The notes under the pieces are model-generated. The model ran no database searches and was not told the origin of the DNA. It was given only the letters and a program-made list of their open reading frames with translations. A program made the position numbers and the translations under genes. Positions 1-7,713 of a stretch of DNA of 8,945 bases are shown in pieces. The stretch's first letter is position 1, and each line of letters begins with the position of its first letter. Source of the stretch: an uncultured Clostridium sp. (lineage in GTDB: Bacteria; Bacillota; Clostridia; Lachnospirales; Lachnospiraceae); assembly GCA_900552885.1 (NCBI GenBank), contig USBM01000076.1, positions 1 to 8,945 of the forward strand, written 5' to 3'.

Positions 1-744
1 ATGACACAAAGGTGTCGCACTGATGCCTGCGGCCAGATTGGATATAAATGAAATACCGCACACTTGCATTCCCATGTGATTTGCCGTAATGGCTTCTACT
101 GCCGTACTCATTCCAACCGCAGATGCACCAAGTATCTTACACATCCGTATCTCTGCCGGTGTCTCGTAGCTTGGTCCTGTCAATTGCAGATACACACCAT
201 CCTGAAGCGTAATTCCAAGTTCATCCGCTGTAGAATGAATGATCTGTTGCAGAGAATGGTTATATATCTCGCTCATATCCGGAAAACGTACCCCTAACTT
301 GTCCTCATTTGGACCTAGTAACGGATTTGGAACAAAACACGCAATATGATCCGTAATTACCATTAGGTCTCCACATGCAAAATTATCACCCAATCCGCCT
401 GCTGCATTGGTAAGAAATAGTGTCTCAGCTCCCATCGCCTTCATTAACCGTACCGGTAATACCACATCCTCCATGGAATAGCCTTCATAATAATGCACAC
501 GTCCCTGCATGATCACAACCGGAGTCTTGTCCATATAACCCAGAACGAAACGTCCTTTGTGACCTGTAACCGTAGACTGCGGAAATCCATAAATCTCAGC
601 ATAATCAATCGCAGCCTCAACCTCGATCTGTTCGGCCAGATCACCAAGTCCCGAACCAAGTATCAAAGCTACTCTTGGCTGAAATGCCGTTTTTGCTCTT
701 ACGCAAGCAAGACATTGCTCCACTCTGTCCACAACCTCGCCCAT
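1..744 (-). CDS. punA: Purine nucleoside phosphorylase (PNP-I, trimeric type), partial, 3' end beyond window
   Basis: Phosphorolysis of purine (deoxy)nucleosides to free base plus (deoxy)ribose-1-phosphate; a cytoplasmic salvage enzyme. The frame is open from the ATG at 744 to base 1, giving 248 residues of a family usually near 270, so only the C-terminus is missing. Visible motifs match the human-type PNP active site: GSGLG at 30-34 (phosphate-binding Ser31), GHKGRF at 61-66 (His62), QGRVHYYEGY at 80-89 (Arg82, His84, Tyr86), TNAAGGL at 112-118, GPSYETPAEIR at 190-200 (Tyr193, Glu194), VGMST at 210-214, and the base-binding Asn236 in SFISN. A strong AGGAGGG (751-757) lies 6 bases before the ATG. 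It follows the L,D-transpeptidase stop by 27 bases, so it is probably the sixth gene of the deoB operon. The family call is secure; the symbol (punA, pupG or deoD-like names are all in use) is a convention. Confidence 0.95.
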   Translation of the reverse strand, partial: MGEVVDRVEQCLACVRAKTAFQPRVALILGSGLGDLAEQIEVEAAIDYAEIYGFPQSTVTGHKGRFVLGYMDKTPVVIMQGRVHYYEGYSMEDVVLPVRLMKAMGAETLFLTNAAGGLGDNFACGDLMVITDHIACFVPNPLLGPNEDKLGVRFPDMSEIYNHSLQQIIHSTADELGITLQDGVYLQLTGPSYETPAEIRMCKILGASAVGMSTAVEAITANHMGMQVCGISFISNLAAGISATPLCH

Positions 745-771
745 ACAAATCCCTCCTAGCATGTATATCTT

Positions 772-2736
772 TTATTTACGATTCTCATTATCCCAGAAAT
801 ATACGACAACCGGATCACCTAATTCATAGTTCTCATATAATGTCTTAGCCAGATCTAACGGCAGGTTTACGCAACCGTGGGAACCACTATAATAATAGAT
901 ACTTCCACCGTATTGACTTCTCCATCCTGCTGCATCATGCAATCCGATCCCTCCGTTGAACTGAATCCAGTAAGTTACCGGTGATTCATATTCATACTCA
1001 TATGTAGTTGTTGTCTTCTTGACTTTCTTCCCCTTCTTGTTTTTCTTTGTCTCTGTCTTGGTAACAGGTTTCTTCTCACCACGCAGCACAGTTGGACTCA
1101 ATTTGTCCTGAATCTTATACAAACCGATACAGGTACCATTTCCTGCAGACTCTTTGCCTGATACACAGTCTCCTTCCGCAATCTTCTTACCGTTCTTATA
1201 GCCGATGACCTTCTGCTCTGACAGGTTGACTTCAATATAAGTGTCTCCAATATCATTTTCACCCTGCAAGGTAAATCCCTTATCTTCGAATACTACATCA
1301 ACCTTTGCAGACTTTCCGGCTTTCAAAGCCTTCAATAATGCCTCTTCCGTCTCTTCCTGATTAATCTTATATCCAAATGCAGATCCATAAACCTTTACTT
1401 TCTTATCATTAAATGAAGTGGTAAATGTACGGTCTGTATCTAACGTATCATATTCCTTCGCAAGTTTTGCCACATAAGACTTCACCTTACTCTCAGAAAG
1501 CTCATACGTACCATTCTTCTTTTCCAATACTTCTTCATACAGATCCATGCCCGGTTCAATGGTAAGATCATCTAACTGCAATTCAATATTGCAATCTGCA
1601 TACTTGCCTAATGCGTCCAGTTCTTCCTGAAGTTCCCTATCTGTCGCATACACTTTTGGTAATTCATAACAATCATTGTCTTTCAGATCAAGCTCTGACT
1701 GTACTTCGGCAAGTGCGGTTTTGACTGCTTTTTTAAAGGTCTTCTCCTTTATCGTGTTACCTGTGACTTCATCAACAATTCCGAATTTGCCGTCCTTTAC
1801 ACCGACATATGCATCTTCCGGGGCTGTCATCTCTTTCTTATCTAAGATCTTCATATCATCAAAGACATCATTCAAAAGTGCATCATCCCAGGTCACATCC
1901 GCTCCTACCTGATATTCATGATGCTCAAAATAATTTACAAACCAGATAAATGACTGCTGCTCTTTCAGACATTTTTCAAAATCATCATGCAGTGCAATCC
2001 GGATATCAATATCCTTACCCCCGATCACTGCATCCTCTGCATTCACAGTCTTAATTGTCAGACTATAATTGTAATAGAACTGATCTAATATTGTCTTTGT
2101 CTGTTCTTCATTCATTCCGGATACTTCAATTCCATTGATCGTCACATCTTTGTAAAAATGTCCGGAAAAATACACAACACCTGCAATATAAGCAATCAGG
2201 AGCAAGCCGATCACACAACCAATTCCTGCAATAATTCCTTTGCGACCTTTCTTTTCTGATTTTGCCGTTTTCTTATCTTTCGAAAAGTTCTCCTGCTGTT
2301 GCTTAGCAGCCGCCTGTGCTTCTGCAATCCGCTTACTCTGTGTAACAGCATTATTGGTCACTTTCTTATCTTCCGGTTTCTTACCTTCTTCTATCACAGC
2401 CCGGTCTGACTTTTCAGCTTTATCCTCTTTTGCACTGTCTTCTTTCTTCTCGGTTGCAGGCTTTTTCTCCTGTTCTTCCGTCTTCTCGGTTGCAGGCTTT
2501 TTCTCTGATTCTTCCGTCTTCTCAGTTGCAGCTTTCTTTTCTGGTTCTTCTGCCTTCTCAGTCGCGACCTTCTTCTCTGATTCTTCTGCCTTCCCTGTTT
2601 CTTTCTTTTCAGATTCCTTTCTGGATGTGTTATCTGCCTGCTTCTCATCTGCCTTTGCAGTCGTCTCTTTCTTATCTTCTGTATTCAGGTTCTCTGTCTC
2701 CTTTGTAACATCTTTGATGTCTTTCTTATCTTCCAT
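772..2736 (-). CDS. Membrane-anchored L,D-transpeptidase (YkuD domain) with repetitive charged cytoplasmic tail
   Basis: Probable peptidoglycan cross-linking enzyme forming 3-3 bonds from tetrapeptide donors outside the membrane. The 654-residue protein has, in order: a Lys/Glu/Ala-rich cytoplasmic tail (1-166) with 12-residue tandem repeats at 49-96 and a Gln/Ala-rich probable helix near 134-150; one membrane segment (about 168-190) preceded by lysines, hence N-in/C-out; a PG_binding_4-like extracellular region starting around 195 (FYKDVTINGIEVSGM) and reaching about 490; and a YkuD domain at about 500-647. The catalytic signature is His600 followed by SHGCVNLP at 619-626, with nucleophile Cys622 and His620. 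A lysine-rich insertion sits at 554-578. Start choice: the frame could begin at a GTG at 2778, but that has no ribosome site, whereas the ATG at 2736 has AGGGAG 7 bases upstream. It lies 51 bases after the phosphoesterase. Donor specificity and any hydrolytic side activity cannot be read from sequence. Confidence 0.92.
   Translation of the reverse strand: MEDKKDIKDVTKETENLNTEDKKETTAKADEKQADNTSRKESEKKETGKAEESEKKVATEKAEEPEKKAATEKTEESEKKPATEKTEEQEKKPATEKKEDSAKEDKAEKSDRAVIEEGKKPEDKKVTNNAVTQSKRIAEAQAAAKQQQENFSKDKKTAKSEKKGRKGIIAGIGCVIGLLLIAYIAGVVYFSGHFYKDVTINGIEVSGMNEEQTKTILDQFYYNYSLTIKTVNAEDAVIGGKDIDIRIALHDDFEKCLKEQQSFIWFVNYFEHHEYQVGADVTWDDALLNDVFDDMKILDKKEMTAPEDAYVGVKDGKFGIVDEVTGNTIKEKTFKKAVKTALAEVQSELDLKDNDCYELPKVYATDRELQEELDALGKYADCNIELQLDDLTIEPGMDLYEEVLEKKNGTYELSESKVKSYVAKLAKEYDTLDTDRTFTTSFNDKKVKVYGSAFGYKINQEETEEALLKALKAGKSAKVDVVFEDKGFTLQGENDIGDTYIEVNLSEQKVIGYKNGKKIAEGDCVSGKESAGNGTCIGLYKIQDKLSPTVLRGEKKPVTKTETKKNKKGKKVKKTTTTYEYEYESPVTYWIQFNGGIGLHDAAGWRSQYGGSIYYYSGSHGCVNLPLDLAKTLYENYELGDPVVVYFWDNENRK
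2449..2592 (-). repeat. Tandem 36-bp (12-codon) repeats in the L,D-transpeptidase tail
   Basis: Four in-frame 36-bp units encode residues 49-60, 61-72, 73-84 and 85-96, following the pattern K-[AT]-E-E-x-E-K-K-x-A-T-E. A decayed fifth unit follows (97-108). The two units at 2449-2484 and 2485-2520 match at 33 of 36 bases, and all three differences fall in one codon (Gln89 versus Ser77). This suggests fairly recent duplication of that unit. The period is an exact multiple of three, so copy-number change would keep the frame. Confidence 0.9.
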
Positions 2737-2743
2737 TCCTACT

Positions 2744-2749
2744 CTCCCT
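2744..2749 (-). promoter_or_regulatory. Ribosome binding site fixing the L,D-transpeptidase start
   Basis: AGGGAG on the minus strand, 7 bases before the ATG at 2736. The alternative in-frame GTG at 2778 has only TAGATCTGACTT before it, with no purine-rich site, so the 14 extra residues it would add are unlikely to be translated. Confidence 0.75.
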
Positions 2750-2787
2750 GTATCTATATTCCCATCTGACAAATACACAAGTCAGAT

Positions 2788-3675
2788 CTACGGTTCTCTT
2801 ACTAATGTTGCCACAATGATCTCCGGCAGATTATTCACCCTGAACTTAAATGTATGATTACCAAGTCCTCCACTTAAGATCATATAATGTCCCTTGTGTT
2901 CAAATACACCTTTATCATATTTCGGAAAAAAATGTATCATTGGCGATAATGCACCACCTAACAGTGGAATACGGATCATCCCTCCGTGTACATGTCCCGA
3001 AAACGTCAGATTGGCTCCCCAGGATACGTATTCCTCAAAATAATCAGGATTATGTGCTAAAAATATATGATACCTGTCTGCATCACATGTTCCAAAAATA
3101 TTATCCAAATAATCCGGTTCCATTGGAGTTCGAATGACTCGTTTATATAGTGCAGGTGTCAGATTCACGCCGTGTACATACATATATTCGTGACCGCTCA
3201 CTATCTTCTCCGTCCGATCCGGTAACACATGAATCTCCGGTCGTAATCTGTTATGAAATTGCTGCCACATATCCCCGTAGGTTTCTGTATAGATGCTTGC
3301 CCGCAATTCATGATTCCCCATACTGAAATATACCGGTGCAATCTCACATAAATCATTCATCGTATCTGCAGCAAACAATACATCCTGCCCCGGTTTTCCT
3401 ACGATCATATCCCCTGTTATAAAAATCACATCAGGCTTACAATCCCGTACCCTGTTGATCAAATACTCATTCCTGTTGCCAAAACAGGCATTATGCAGAT
3501 CCGACAACTGCACGATCCGATAACCGTCAAACTCCTTCGGAATCTTTTTATCACGGATCCTATAATCCGTAACTACCAGTTTGCGGTTCTCGATATAACT
3601 TATTACGCAAATGATAACTACGCAAGCAACTACAAGTATACTAATTATTACTAATATGTTCAAGCACAATTTCAT
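2788..3675 (-). CDS. Membrane-anchored calcineurin-like metallophosphoesterase (YkuE/YaeI-like)
   Basis: A 295-residue dinuclear-metal phosphoesterase. An N-terminal hydrophobic segment (about 5-27) without a convincing cleavage site should anchor it. The family motifs are complete and in order: SDLH (Asp59, His61), TGD (Asp89), GNHE at 120-123, His208 in the LAHNPD motif, and GHVHGG at 227-232. The best-known relatives are B. subtilis YkuE and the YaeI/LpxG-type enzymes, but the substrate cannot be told from these motifs; a lipid-linked, nucleotide-sugar or wall-related phosphate is possible. The ATG at 3675 has AGGAG (3682-3686) 6 bases upstream. It lies 71 bases after dacF and just before the L,D-transpeptidase, consistent with an envelope role, though that is inference from position. 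Four cysteines lie in or near the anchor (residues 4, 18, 23, 64), with no lipobox pattern I would trust. Confidence 0.9.
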   Translation of the reverse strand: MKLCLNILVIISILVVACVVIICVISYIENRKLVVTDYRIRDKKIPKEFDGYRIVQLSDLHNACFGNRNEYLINRVRDCKPDVIFITGDMIVGKPGQDVLFAADTMNDLCEIAPVYFSMGNHELRASIYTETYGDMWQQFHNRLRPEIHVLPDRTEKIVSGHEYMYVHGVNLTPALYKRVIRTPMEPDYLDNIFGTCDADRYHIFLAHNPDYFEEYVSWGANLTFSGHVHGGMIRIPLLGGALSPMIHFFPKYDKGVFEHKGHYMILSGGLGNHTFKFRVNNLPEIIVATLVREP

Positions 3676-3746
3676 CCTGTTCTCCTAATAGCCTTAAGAT
3701 ACATGCTTATTCCGTATATATCTTATAACCTATATATTCTTATGAC

Positions 3747-5021
3747 TCAATAAATGTTTATATACCGTTCCAGTATCCGGATCAAAGCATGACGATATTT
3801 CTGTTTTTCAATAGACTTCACGGCAATCAGATCCACACTGCCTAATACATTTCCGTTTTGTGAATATTCCATGCGTGCCACTATCTCACCCTTCTTAACC
3901 GGTGCTTCTTTATCAATGATCATAATCTTTTTGGTAATATTATCCGTATTCGTCGCACCGACAAATACATATTGAAATGGTTTTGCTGCTTCAATTGTAA
4001 CATAGCGTTCCACACCATCGTCAATCGCAATCTTATCCTTGCCATCTAATACTTTATCATCTTCATAGATCTTACAGTTGGCAAATCCGTAATCCAATAG
4101 TTTTGCAGCATCCTCGTATCGGATATCCTTCGTCTCGGAACCCATGACAACTGCGATCAACGTCATGCCATTACGGGTTGCTGTTGCCGACATGGAAAAA
4201 CCTGCTGCCGAAGTATAACCGGTCTTTAATCCGTTGGCTCCCTCGTACTTCTTAAGGAACTTATTCGTATTCGCCAGACCGAATTCCGATTCGCCTTTCT
4301 TTGTCTTATGAATGATCGTATCCATCCAGATCGTCGAATATTCCGTTACTTCCGGATGCTTCAATAACAATTCTCTTGACAAAATCCCGATATCTCTTGC
4401 ACTCATCAGATGCCCCTCTGCTTCTAAGCCACATGCATTTTCAAAATGTGTGTTTGTCATTCCAAGCTCTGCTGCCTTGTCATTCATCATACTGACAAAA
4501 GCCGGTTCACTGCCTGCAATTGCCTCTCCGACTGCAACAGCTGCATCATTAGCGGAGGATACGATCATGCATTTCAACATATCCTGAACAGTTTGTGTCT
4601 CTCCTACTTCCAGATATACCTGACTTCCTCCCATGCCTGCCGCATGCTCTGACACCGTAATCGTATCCTCCAACGAAAACTTACCTGCGTCAATCGCTTC
4701 AAATGCAAGAAGCATTGTCATGATCTTCGTAACCGATGCCGGACGTCTTGGCGTATCTGCATCCTTTTCATAAAGTACCTGCCCGCTGTTTAACTCCATT
4801 AAGAGTGCAGAAGGTGACGTAATATCAATAGCCCCTGCTGTATTCAAAGACTCTGTCCCACTCTTTGTAACGTATTCCTCATCCGTAACTGCCGGTTCCG
4901 TGGATACCTGCTCTGTAGCTGTCTGTGCCAATGTAGCACCGGTTGATATCCACAATAAACAAGCTGTAATGATCGTCATTGCTATCACAATTTTCAGTGT
5001 ATTCCGTCTATATCTTTCCAT
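3747..5021 (-). CDS. dacF: Serine-type D-alanyl-D-alanine carboxypeptidase (PBP5/DacF family)
   Basis: Penicillin-binding protein that trims the terminal D-Ala from peptidoglycan pentapeptides on the outer face of the membrane. The 424-residue protein has a signal peptide (basic start, hydrophobic core about 9-25, probable cleavage after the Ala-Thr-Leu-Ala stretch near 32), an acidic Thr/Glu-rich linker to about 60, and a peptidase S11 domain. All three penicillin-binding motifs are present: Ser96-Val-Thr-Lys99, Ser156-Ala-Asn158 and Lys266-Thr-Gly268. A PBP5_C-type beta domain follows (about 310-400), and the last 20 residues could form the amphipathic membrane-binding helix usual in this class. 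The ATG at 5021 is the only start that keeps the basic signal-peptide region; its ribosome site is weak (AGGCAG, 5028-5033). It follows pdp by 56 bases. The symbol rests on family plus the neighbouring deoB, as in B. subtilis drm-pupG-dacF; sporulation-specific expression is not shown by the sequence. Confidence 0.93.
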   Translation of the reverse strand: MERYRRNTLKIVIAMTIITACLLWISTGATLAQTATEQVSTEPAVTDEEYVTKSGTESLNTAGAIDITSPSALLMELNSGQVLYEKDADTPRRPASVTKIMTMLLAFEAIDAGKFSLEDTITVSEHAAGMGGSQVYLEVGETQTVQDMLKCMIVSSANDAAVAVGEAIAGSEPAFVSMMNDKAAELGMTNTHFENACGLEAEGHLMSARDIGILSRELLLKHPEVTEYSTIWMDTIIHKTKKGESEFGLANTNKFLKKYEGANGLKTGYTSAAGFSMSATATRNGMTLIAVVMGSETKDIRYEDAAKLLDYGFANCKIYEDDKVLDGKDKIAIDDGVERYVTIEAAKPFQYVFVGATNTDNITKKIMIIDKEAPVKKGEIVARMEYSQNGNVLGSVDLIAVKSIEKQKYRHALIRILERYINIY

Positions 5022-5077
5022 TCATAGCTGCCTATATCCGCTTTGTTCCATTGTATTCCGAAAAATCCGAATATATG

Positions 5078-6424
5078 CTAACGATTATCCTTTGTGATCA
5101 CCTCATATACAACCGGATTCAACTCCGGTTTGTCTTCTGATAACGTGTATGCACCCATAAAGCGTTTTTTAGCTGCAGTTAATGTATCCTCATCGTTACC
5201 ATAAAGTGTTGCCACGCAATCGTCCGGTACAATTGCATCTCCAAGATGCTTTGAAAGACGAATTCCCACGGTCAGATCTATCTCGCTGTCCTTTGTCTCT
5301 CTGCCGCCTCCAAGAACAAGAGAGGTCATTCCAATCTCCTGATTGTTACAGGTGGCAAGATAAGCCTTCGGACAATCCATGCCATTGACCTGCATCAGAT
5401 CATATCCGGATACCGTGACTCTGTGCCTTGCCTGGTCAAACCGGTTAAAATCATCCAGATAGGAGGCATCTCCACCCTGTGCTGCTACAAATTCCTTCAT
5501 CTTGGAATACGCCTTACCGGAAGCAATTGCATCCTCTACTAATATTCTGCCATCTTCAATGGAATTGGCTTTGCCTGCAGCAAGCAGCATATAGCAGGCA
5601 AGCGTCTTAGATACTTCCATCAAACGCTGCTCTCCCTGTCCCTTCAGACATTCCACCGCTTCTTCCACTTCTAAAATATTACCTACCGCATTGCCTAAAG
5701 GTTCATTCATATCGGTAATAACTGCTGTCGTATCTCTGCCTGCCAGGGTTCCAATGGCTACCATAGTCTTTGCCAACAGTCTTGCATCTTCAATGGTCTT
5801 CATAAAGGCACCTGTTCCTACCTTTACATCCAGAACAATCGCATCGGCACCTGCCGCTAACTTCTTACTCATAATACTTGCTGCGATCAGACTGACGTTA
5901 TCTACCGTAGCAGTCACGTCCCGTAATGCATAGATCTTCTTATCGGCCGGAGCAAGATTCGCTGTCTGTCCTACAATAGCAAGTCCCACTTCATTCACCT
6001 GCCGTATGAAATTCTCCTCAGAAATCGCAGTTTGAAATCCCGGAATTCCCTCCAGCTTATCAATCGTTCCTCCTGTATGTCCCAGACCTCTGCCGCTCAT
6101 CTTTGCAACCGGAACACCAAGACTCGCCAGTATCGGGCCAACGATCAGGCTGGTCTTATCGCCTACTCCTCCGGTAGAATGTTTATCTACCTTCACTCCG
6201 TGGATTCCTGACAGATCTAACCGGTTTCCGCTGTCTGCCATCGCCATTGTAAGCTGCGTAGTCTCTTCATGATTCATCCCCTGAAAATATACCGCCATCA
6301 GAAATGCCGCCATCTGATAATCCGGAATCATTCCTTTTGTAAACCCCTCTACCATGTATTGAATCTCTGTCTCATCAAGTACATGACCGTCACGCTTCTT
6401 CATAATCACATCATATGTGTTCAT
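5078..6424 (-). CDS. pdp: Pyrimidine-nucleoside phosphorylase
   Basis: Phosphorolysis of thymidine, uridine and deoxyuridine to base plus (deoxy)ribose-1-phosphate in the cytoplasm. The 448-residue protein shows an N-terminal helical domain, then KHSTGGVGDK at 81-90 and the family signature SGRGLGHTGGTIDKLE at 110-125. Comparison with E. coli thymidine phosphorylase, from memory, gives a constant offset of three and intact phosphate/base residues: Lys81, Ser83, Ser92, Ser110, Thr120, Arg168, Ser183 and Lys187. A PYNP_C-type domain occupies roughly 340-430. The start is set at the ATG at 6424: GGGAG lies 8 bases upstream, and the N-terminus beginning MNTYDVIMKKRDG fits the family. The ATG at 6439 would add only five residues and lacks a ribosome site. 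Pdp (broad pyrimidine specificity) rather than strict thymidine phosphorylase DeoA is the usual Firmicute form, but specificity is inferred. It sits 79 bases after deoB, which consumes its sugar product. Confidence 0.94.
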   Translation of the reverse strand: MNTYDVIMKKRDGHVLDETEIQYMVEGFTKGMIPDYQMAAFLMAVYFQGMNHEETTQLTMAMADSGNRLDLSGIHGVKVDKHSTGGVGDKTSLIVGPILASLGVPVAKMSGRGLGHTGGTIDKLEGIPGFQTAISEENFIRQVNEVGLAIVGQTANLAPADKKIYALRDVTATVDNVSLIAASIMSKKLAAGADAIVLDVKVGTGAFMKTIEDARLLAKTMVAIGTLAGRDTTAVITDMNEPLGNAVGNILEVEEAVECLKGQGEQRLMEVSKTLACYMLLAAGKANSIEDGRILVEDAIASGKAYSKMKEFVAAQGGDASYLDDFNRFDQARHRVTVSGYDLMQVNGMDCPKAYLATCNNQEIGMTSLVLGGGRETKDSEIDLTVGIRLSKHLGDAIVPDDCVATLYGNDEDTLTAAKKRFMGAYTLSEDKPELNPVVYEVITKDNR

Positions 6425-6432
6425 ATTCCTGT

Positions 6433-6437
6433 CTCCC
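6433..6437 (-). promoter_or_regulatory. Ribosome binding site fixing the pdp start
   Basis: GGGAG on the minus strand, 8 bases before the ATG at 6424. It overlaps the upstream alternative ATG (6437-6439), which itself has only an A/T-rich leader, so the shorter protein is preferred. Confidence 0.65.
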
Positions 6438-6448
6438 ATCCGAAATCT

Positions 6449-6478
6449 ATTATATGTTCCGCATCATAAACATATTAA
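6449..6478 (-). promoter_or_regulatory. Possible weak internal promoter before pdp
   Basis: A perfect TATAAT (6449-6454) is preceded, after an 18-base spacer, by TTAATA (6473-6478), which matches four of six bases of the -35 consensus. Transcription would begin near 6442, leaving a short leader with the pdp ribosome site. The gap is very A/T-rich, so a chance match is quite possible. Confidence 0.3.
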
Positions 6479-6503
6479 CATGCAATATAATACCCTTATC
6501 CTA

Positions 6504-7673
6504 TCATAACTTATTCTTAAAACTGGTGCCTATTGGCAGCTTCTGCACTCCAAAATTATCTCCAATTGTAGCCCCGATATCTGCAAAGGTGTCTAGGATT
6601 CCAAGATTCACCCCCTGTGTCATCTTCTTGTGATAGACCAATACCGGAATATATTCTCTTGTATGATCGGTTCCTTTGTAAGTCGGATCACAACCATGAT
6701 CGGCATTGATGATCAACAGATCATCGTCATGCATCTTCATAAGCACCCTGCCTAATTCCTCATCAAATGTCTCTAATCCCTGTGCATAACCTTCTACATC
6801 CCTGCGATGTCCCCAGGTCGAATCAAACTCCACAAGATTCGTAAAGATCAAGCCCTCATGCTGGGTATCCATGAAATCCACTGTCTTATCCATACCGTCT
6901 ACATTACTCTTCGTATGCACGGAATCCCCAATTCCCACACCACAGAATATATCGTGAATCTTACCAACTGCTGTTACACGATATCCTGCATCTTTTAAAT
7001 ATGGCAGCAGACTATGTGCCGATGGTTTTAGTGAGAAAACCCGCCGGTTTGGGGTGCGGACATATTTGCCCTCTTCTTTGATAAATGGTCTTGCGATCAC
7101 ACGGGCTACGCCATCCTTTCCGGTCAATATCTCTCTTGCTACTTCACAGATCCGATATAATTCCTTTAACGGAATTACATCTTCATGTGCTGCAATCTGA
7201 AATACAGAATCTGCAGATGTATAGATGATCGGATATCCGGTCTTAACATGTTCATCCCCTAATTCTTTGATGATCTCCGTTCCACTTGCCACTACATTAC
7301 CGAGATATCCCTTGCATCCGGTCTTATCTAAGAACTTTTGCATGATCTCTTCCGGGAATCCATCCGGATATGTCGGAAATGGCTGCTTCGTCTCAATTCC
7401 TGTCATCTCCCAATGCCCGGTTGTCGTATCTTTCCCCATGGAGATCTCTCTTGCCTTACCATAAGCTCCAACCGGTACAGTATCTTTCTTCGGAAGTGAT
7501 GTGTCTTCAATCGCATATAATCCCATCTTCTCCATATGGGGAACATGCAGATGTCCTCTTGTCTTAATAATATTACCAATGGTATCTGCCCCGACATCTC
7601 CAAAGACCGCCGCATCCGGTGCTTCTCCAATCCCCACACTATCAATAATGATCCATATCACTCTCTTAAACAT
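6504..7673 (-). CDS. deoB: Phosphopentomutase
   Basis: Interconverts (deoxy)ribose-1-phosphate and (deoxy)ribose-5-phosphate, linking nucleoside breakdown to the pentose pool; cytoplasmic, normally Mn-dependent, alkaline-phosphatase superfamily. The 389-residue length is typical. The metal and catalytic residues agree with the Bacillus cereus enzyme, recalled from memory, at a constant offset of two: Asp11 (in IDSVGIGEAPD), nucleophile Thr83 (in GKDTTTGHWE, 80-89), Asp284 and His289 (EFDSTWGHRRD), Asp325-His326 (NADHGCDP) and His337 (GTDHTREYIP). Asp155 lies in the conserved SADSV motif. The start is the ATG at 7673, because GGAGGG ends 6 bases before it; the ATG at 7679 directly abuts that site. 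It is the first gene after the promoter at 7714-7743 and heads the proposed operon. The products of Pdp and PNP encoded downstream are its substrates. I see no truncation or missing residue. Confidence 0.97.
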   Translation of the reverse strand: MFKRVIWIIIDSVGIGEAPDAAVFGDVGADTIGNIIKTRGHLHVPHMEKMGLYAIEDTSLPKKDTVPVGAYGKAREISMGKDTTTGHWEMTGIETKQPFPTYPDGFPEEIMQKFLDKTGCKGYLGNVVASGTEIIKELGDEHVKTGYPIIYTSADSVFQIAAHEDVIPLKELYRICEVAREILTGKDGVARVIARPFIKEEGKYVRTPNRRVFSLKPSAHSLLPYLKDAGYRVTAVGKIHDIFCGVGIGDSVHTKSNVDGMDKTVDFMDTQHEGLIFTNLVEFDSTWGHRRDVEGYAQGLETFDEELGRVLMKMHDDDLLIINADHGCDPTYKGTDHTREYIPVLVYHKKMTQGVNLGILDTFADIGATIGDNFGVQKLPIGTSFKNKL

Positions 7674-7679
7674 AAACAT

Positions 7680-7685
7680 CCCTCC
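7680..7685 (-). promoter_or_regulatory. Ribosome binding site fixing the deoB start
   Basis: GGAGGG on the minus strand. Spacing is 6 bases to the ATG at 7673 but zero to the ATG at 7679. The latter is too close for normal initiation, so the protein should begin MFKRV and not MFMFKRV. Confidence 0.8.
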
Positions 7686-7713
7686 ATATATAACTTCTCC
7701 AAAACATATTCTT

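Noticed and set aside
64..759. Plus-strand frames of 77 and 88 codons at the left end
   Set aside because: They are antisense to the purine nucleoside phosphorylase, whose full set of active-site motifs is intact on the other strand.
2737..2778. GTG start at 2778 for the L,D-transpeptidase
   Set aside because: No ribosome site precedes it, while the ATG at 2736 has a good one; the 14 additional residues resemble no domain.
2240..2857. Long plus-strand frame of 205 codons, with a second plus-strand frame at 2430-2708 and a 84-codon minus-strand frame at 2394-2648
   Set aside because: All lie over the repetitive Lys/Glu-rich tail of the L,D-transpeptidase; the Ser/Phe-rich or Arg-rich translations are what complementary or shifted reading of GAA/AAG repeats gives, and none shows a ribosome site or known domain.
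3676..3746. Inverted repeat TAAGATA/TATCTTA between dacF and the phosphoesterase gene, considered as a terminator
   Set aside because: The stem is all but one A-T pairs, the loop is about 17 bases and no T-tract follows, so it is unlikely to end transcription.
5022..5077. TACAAT in the pdp-dacF gap as a dacF promoter
   Set aside because: No acceptable -35 box lies at the right distance; a single A/T-rich hexamer is not enough.
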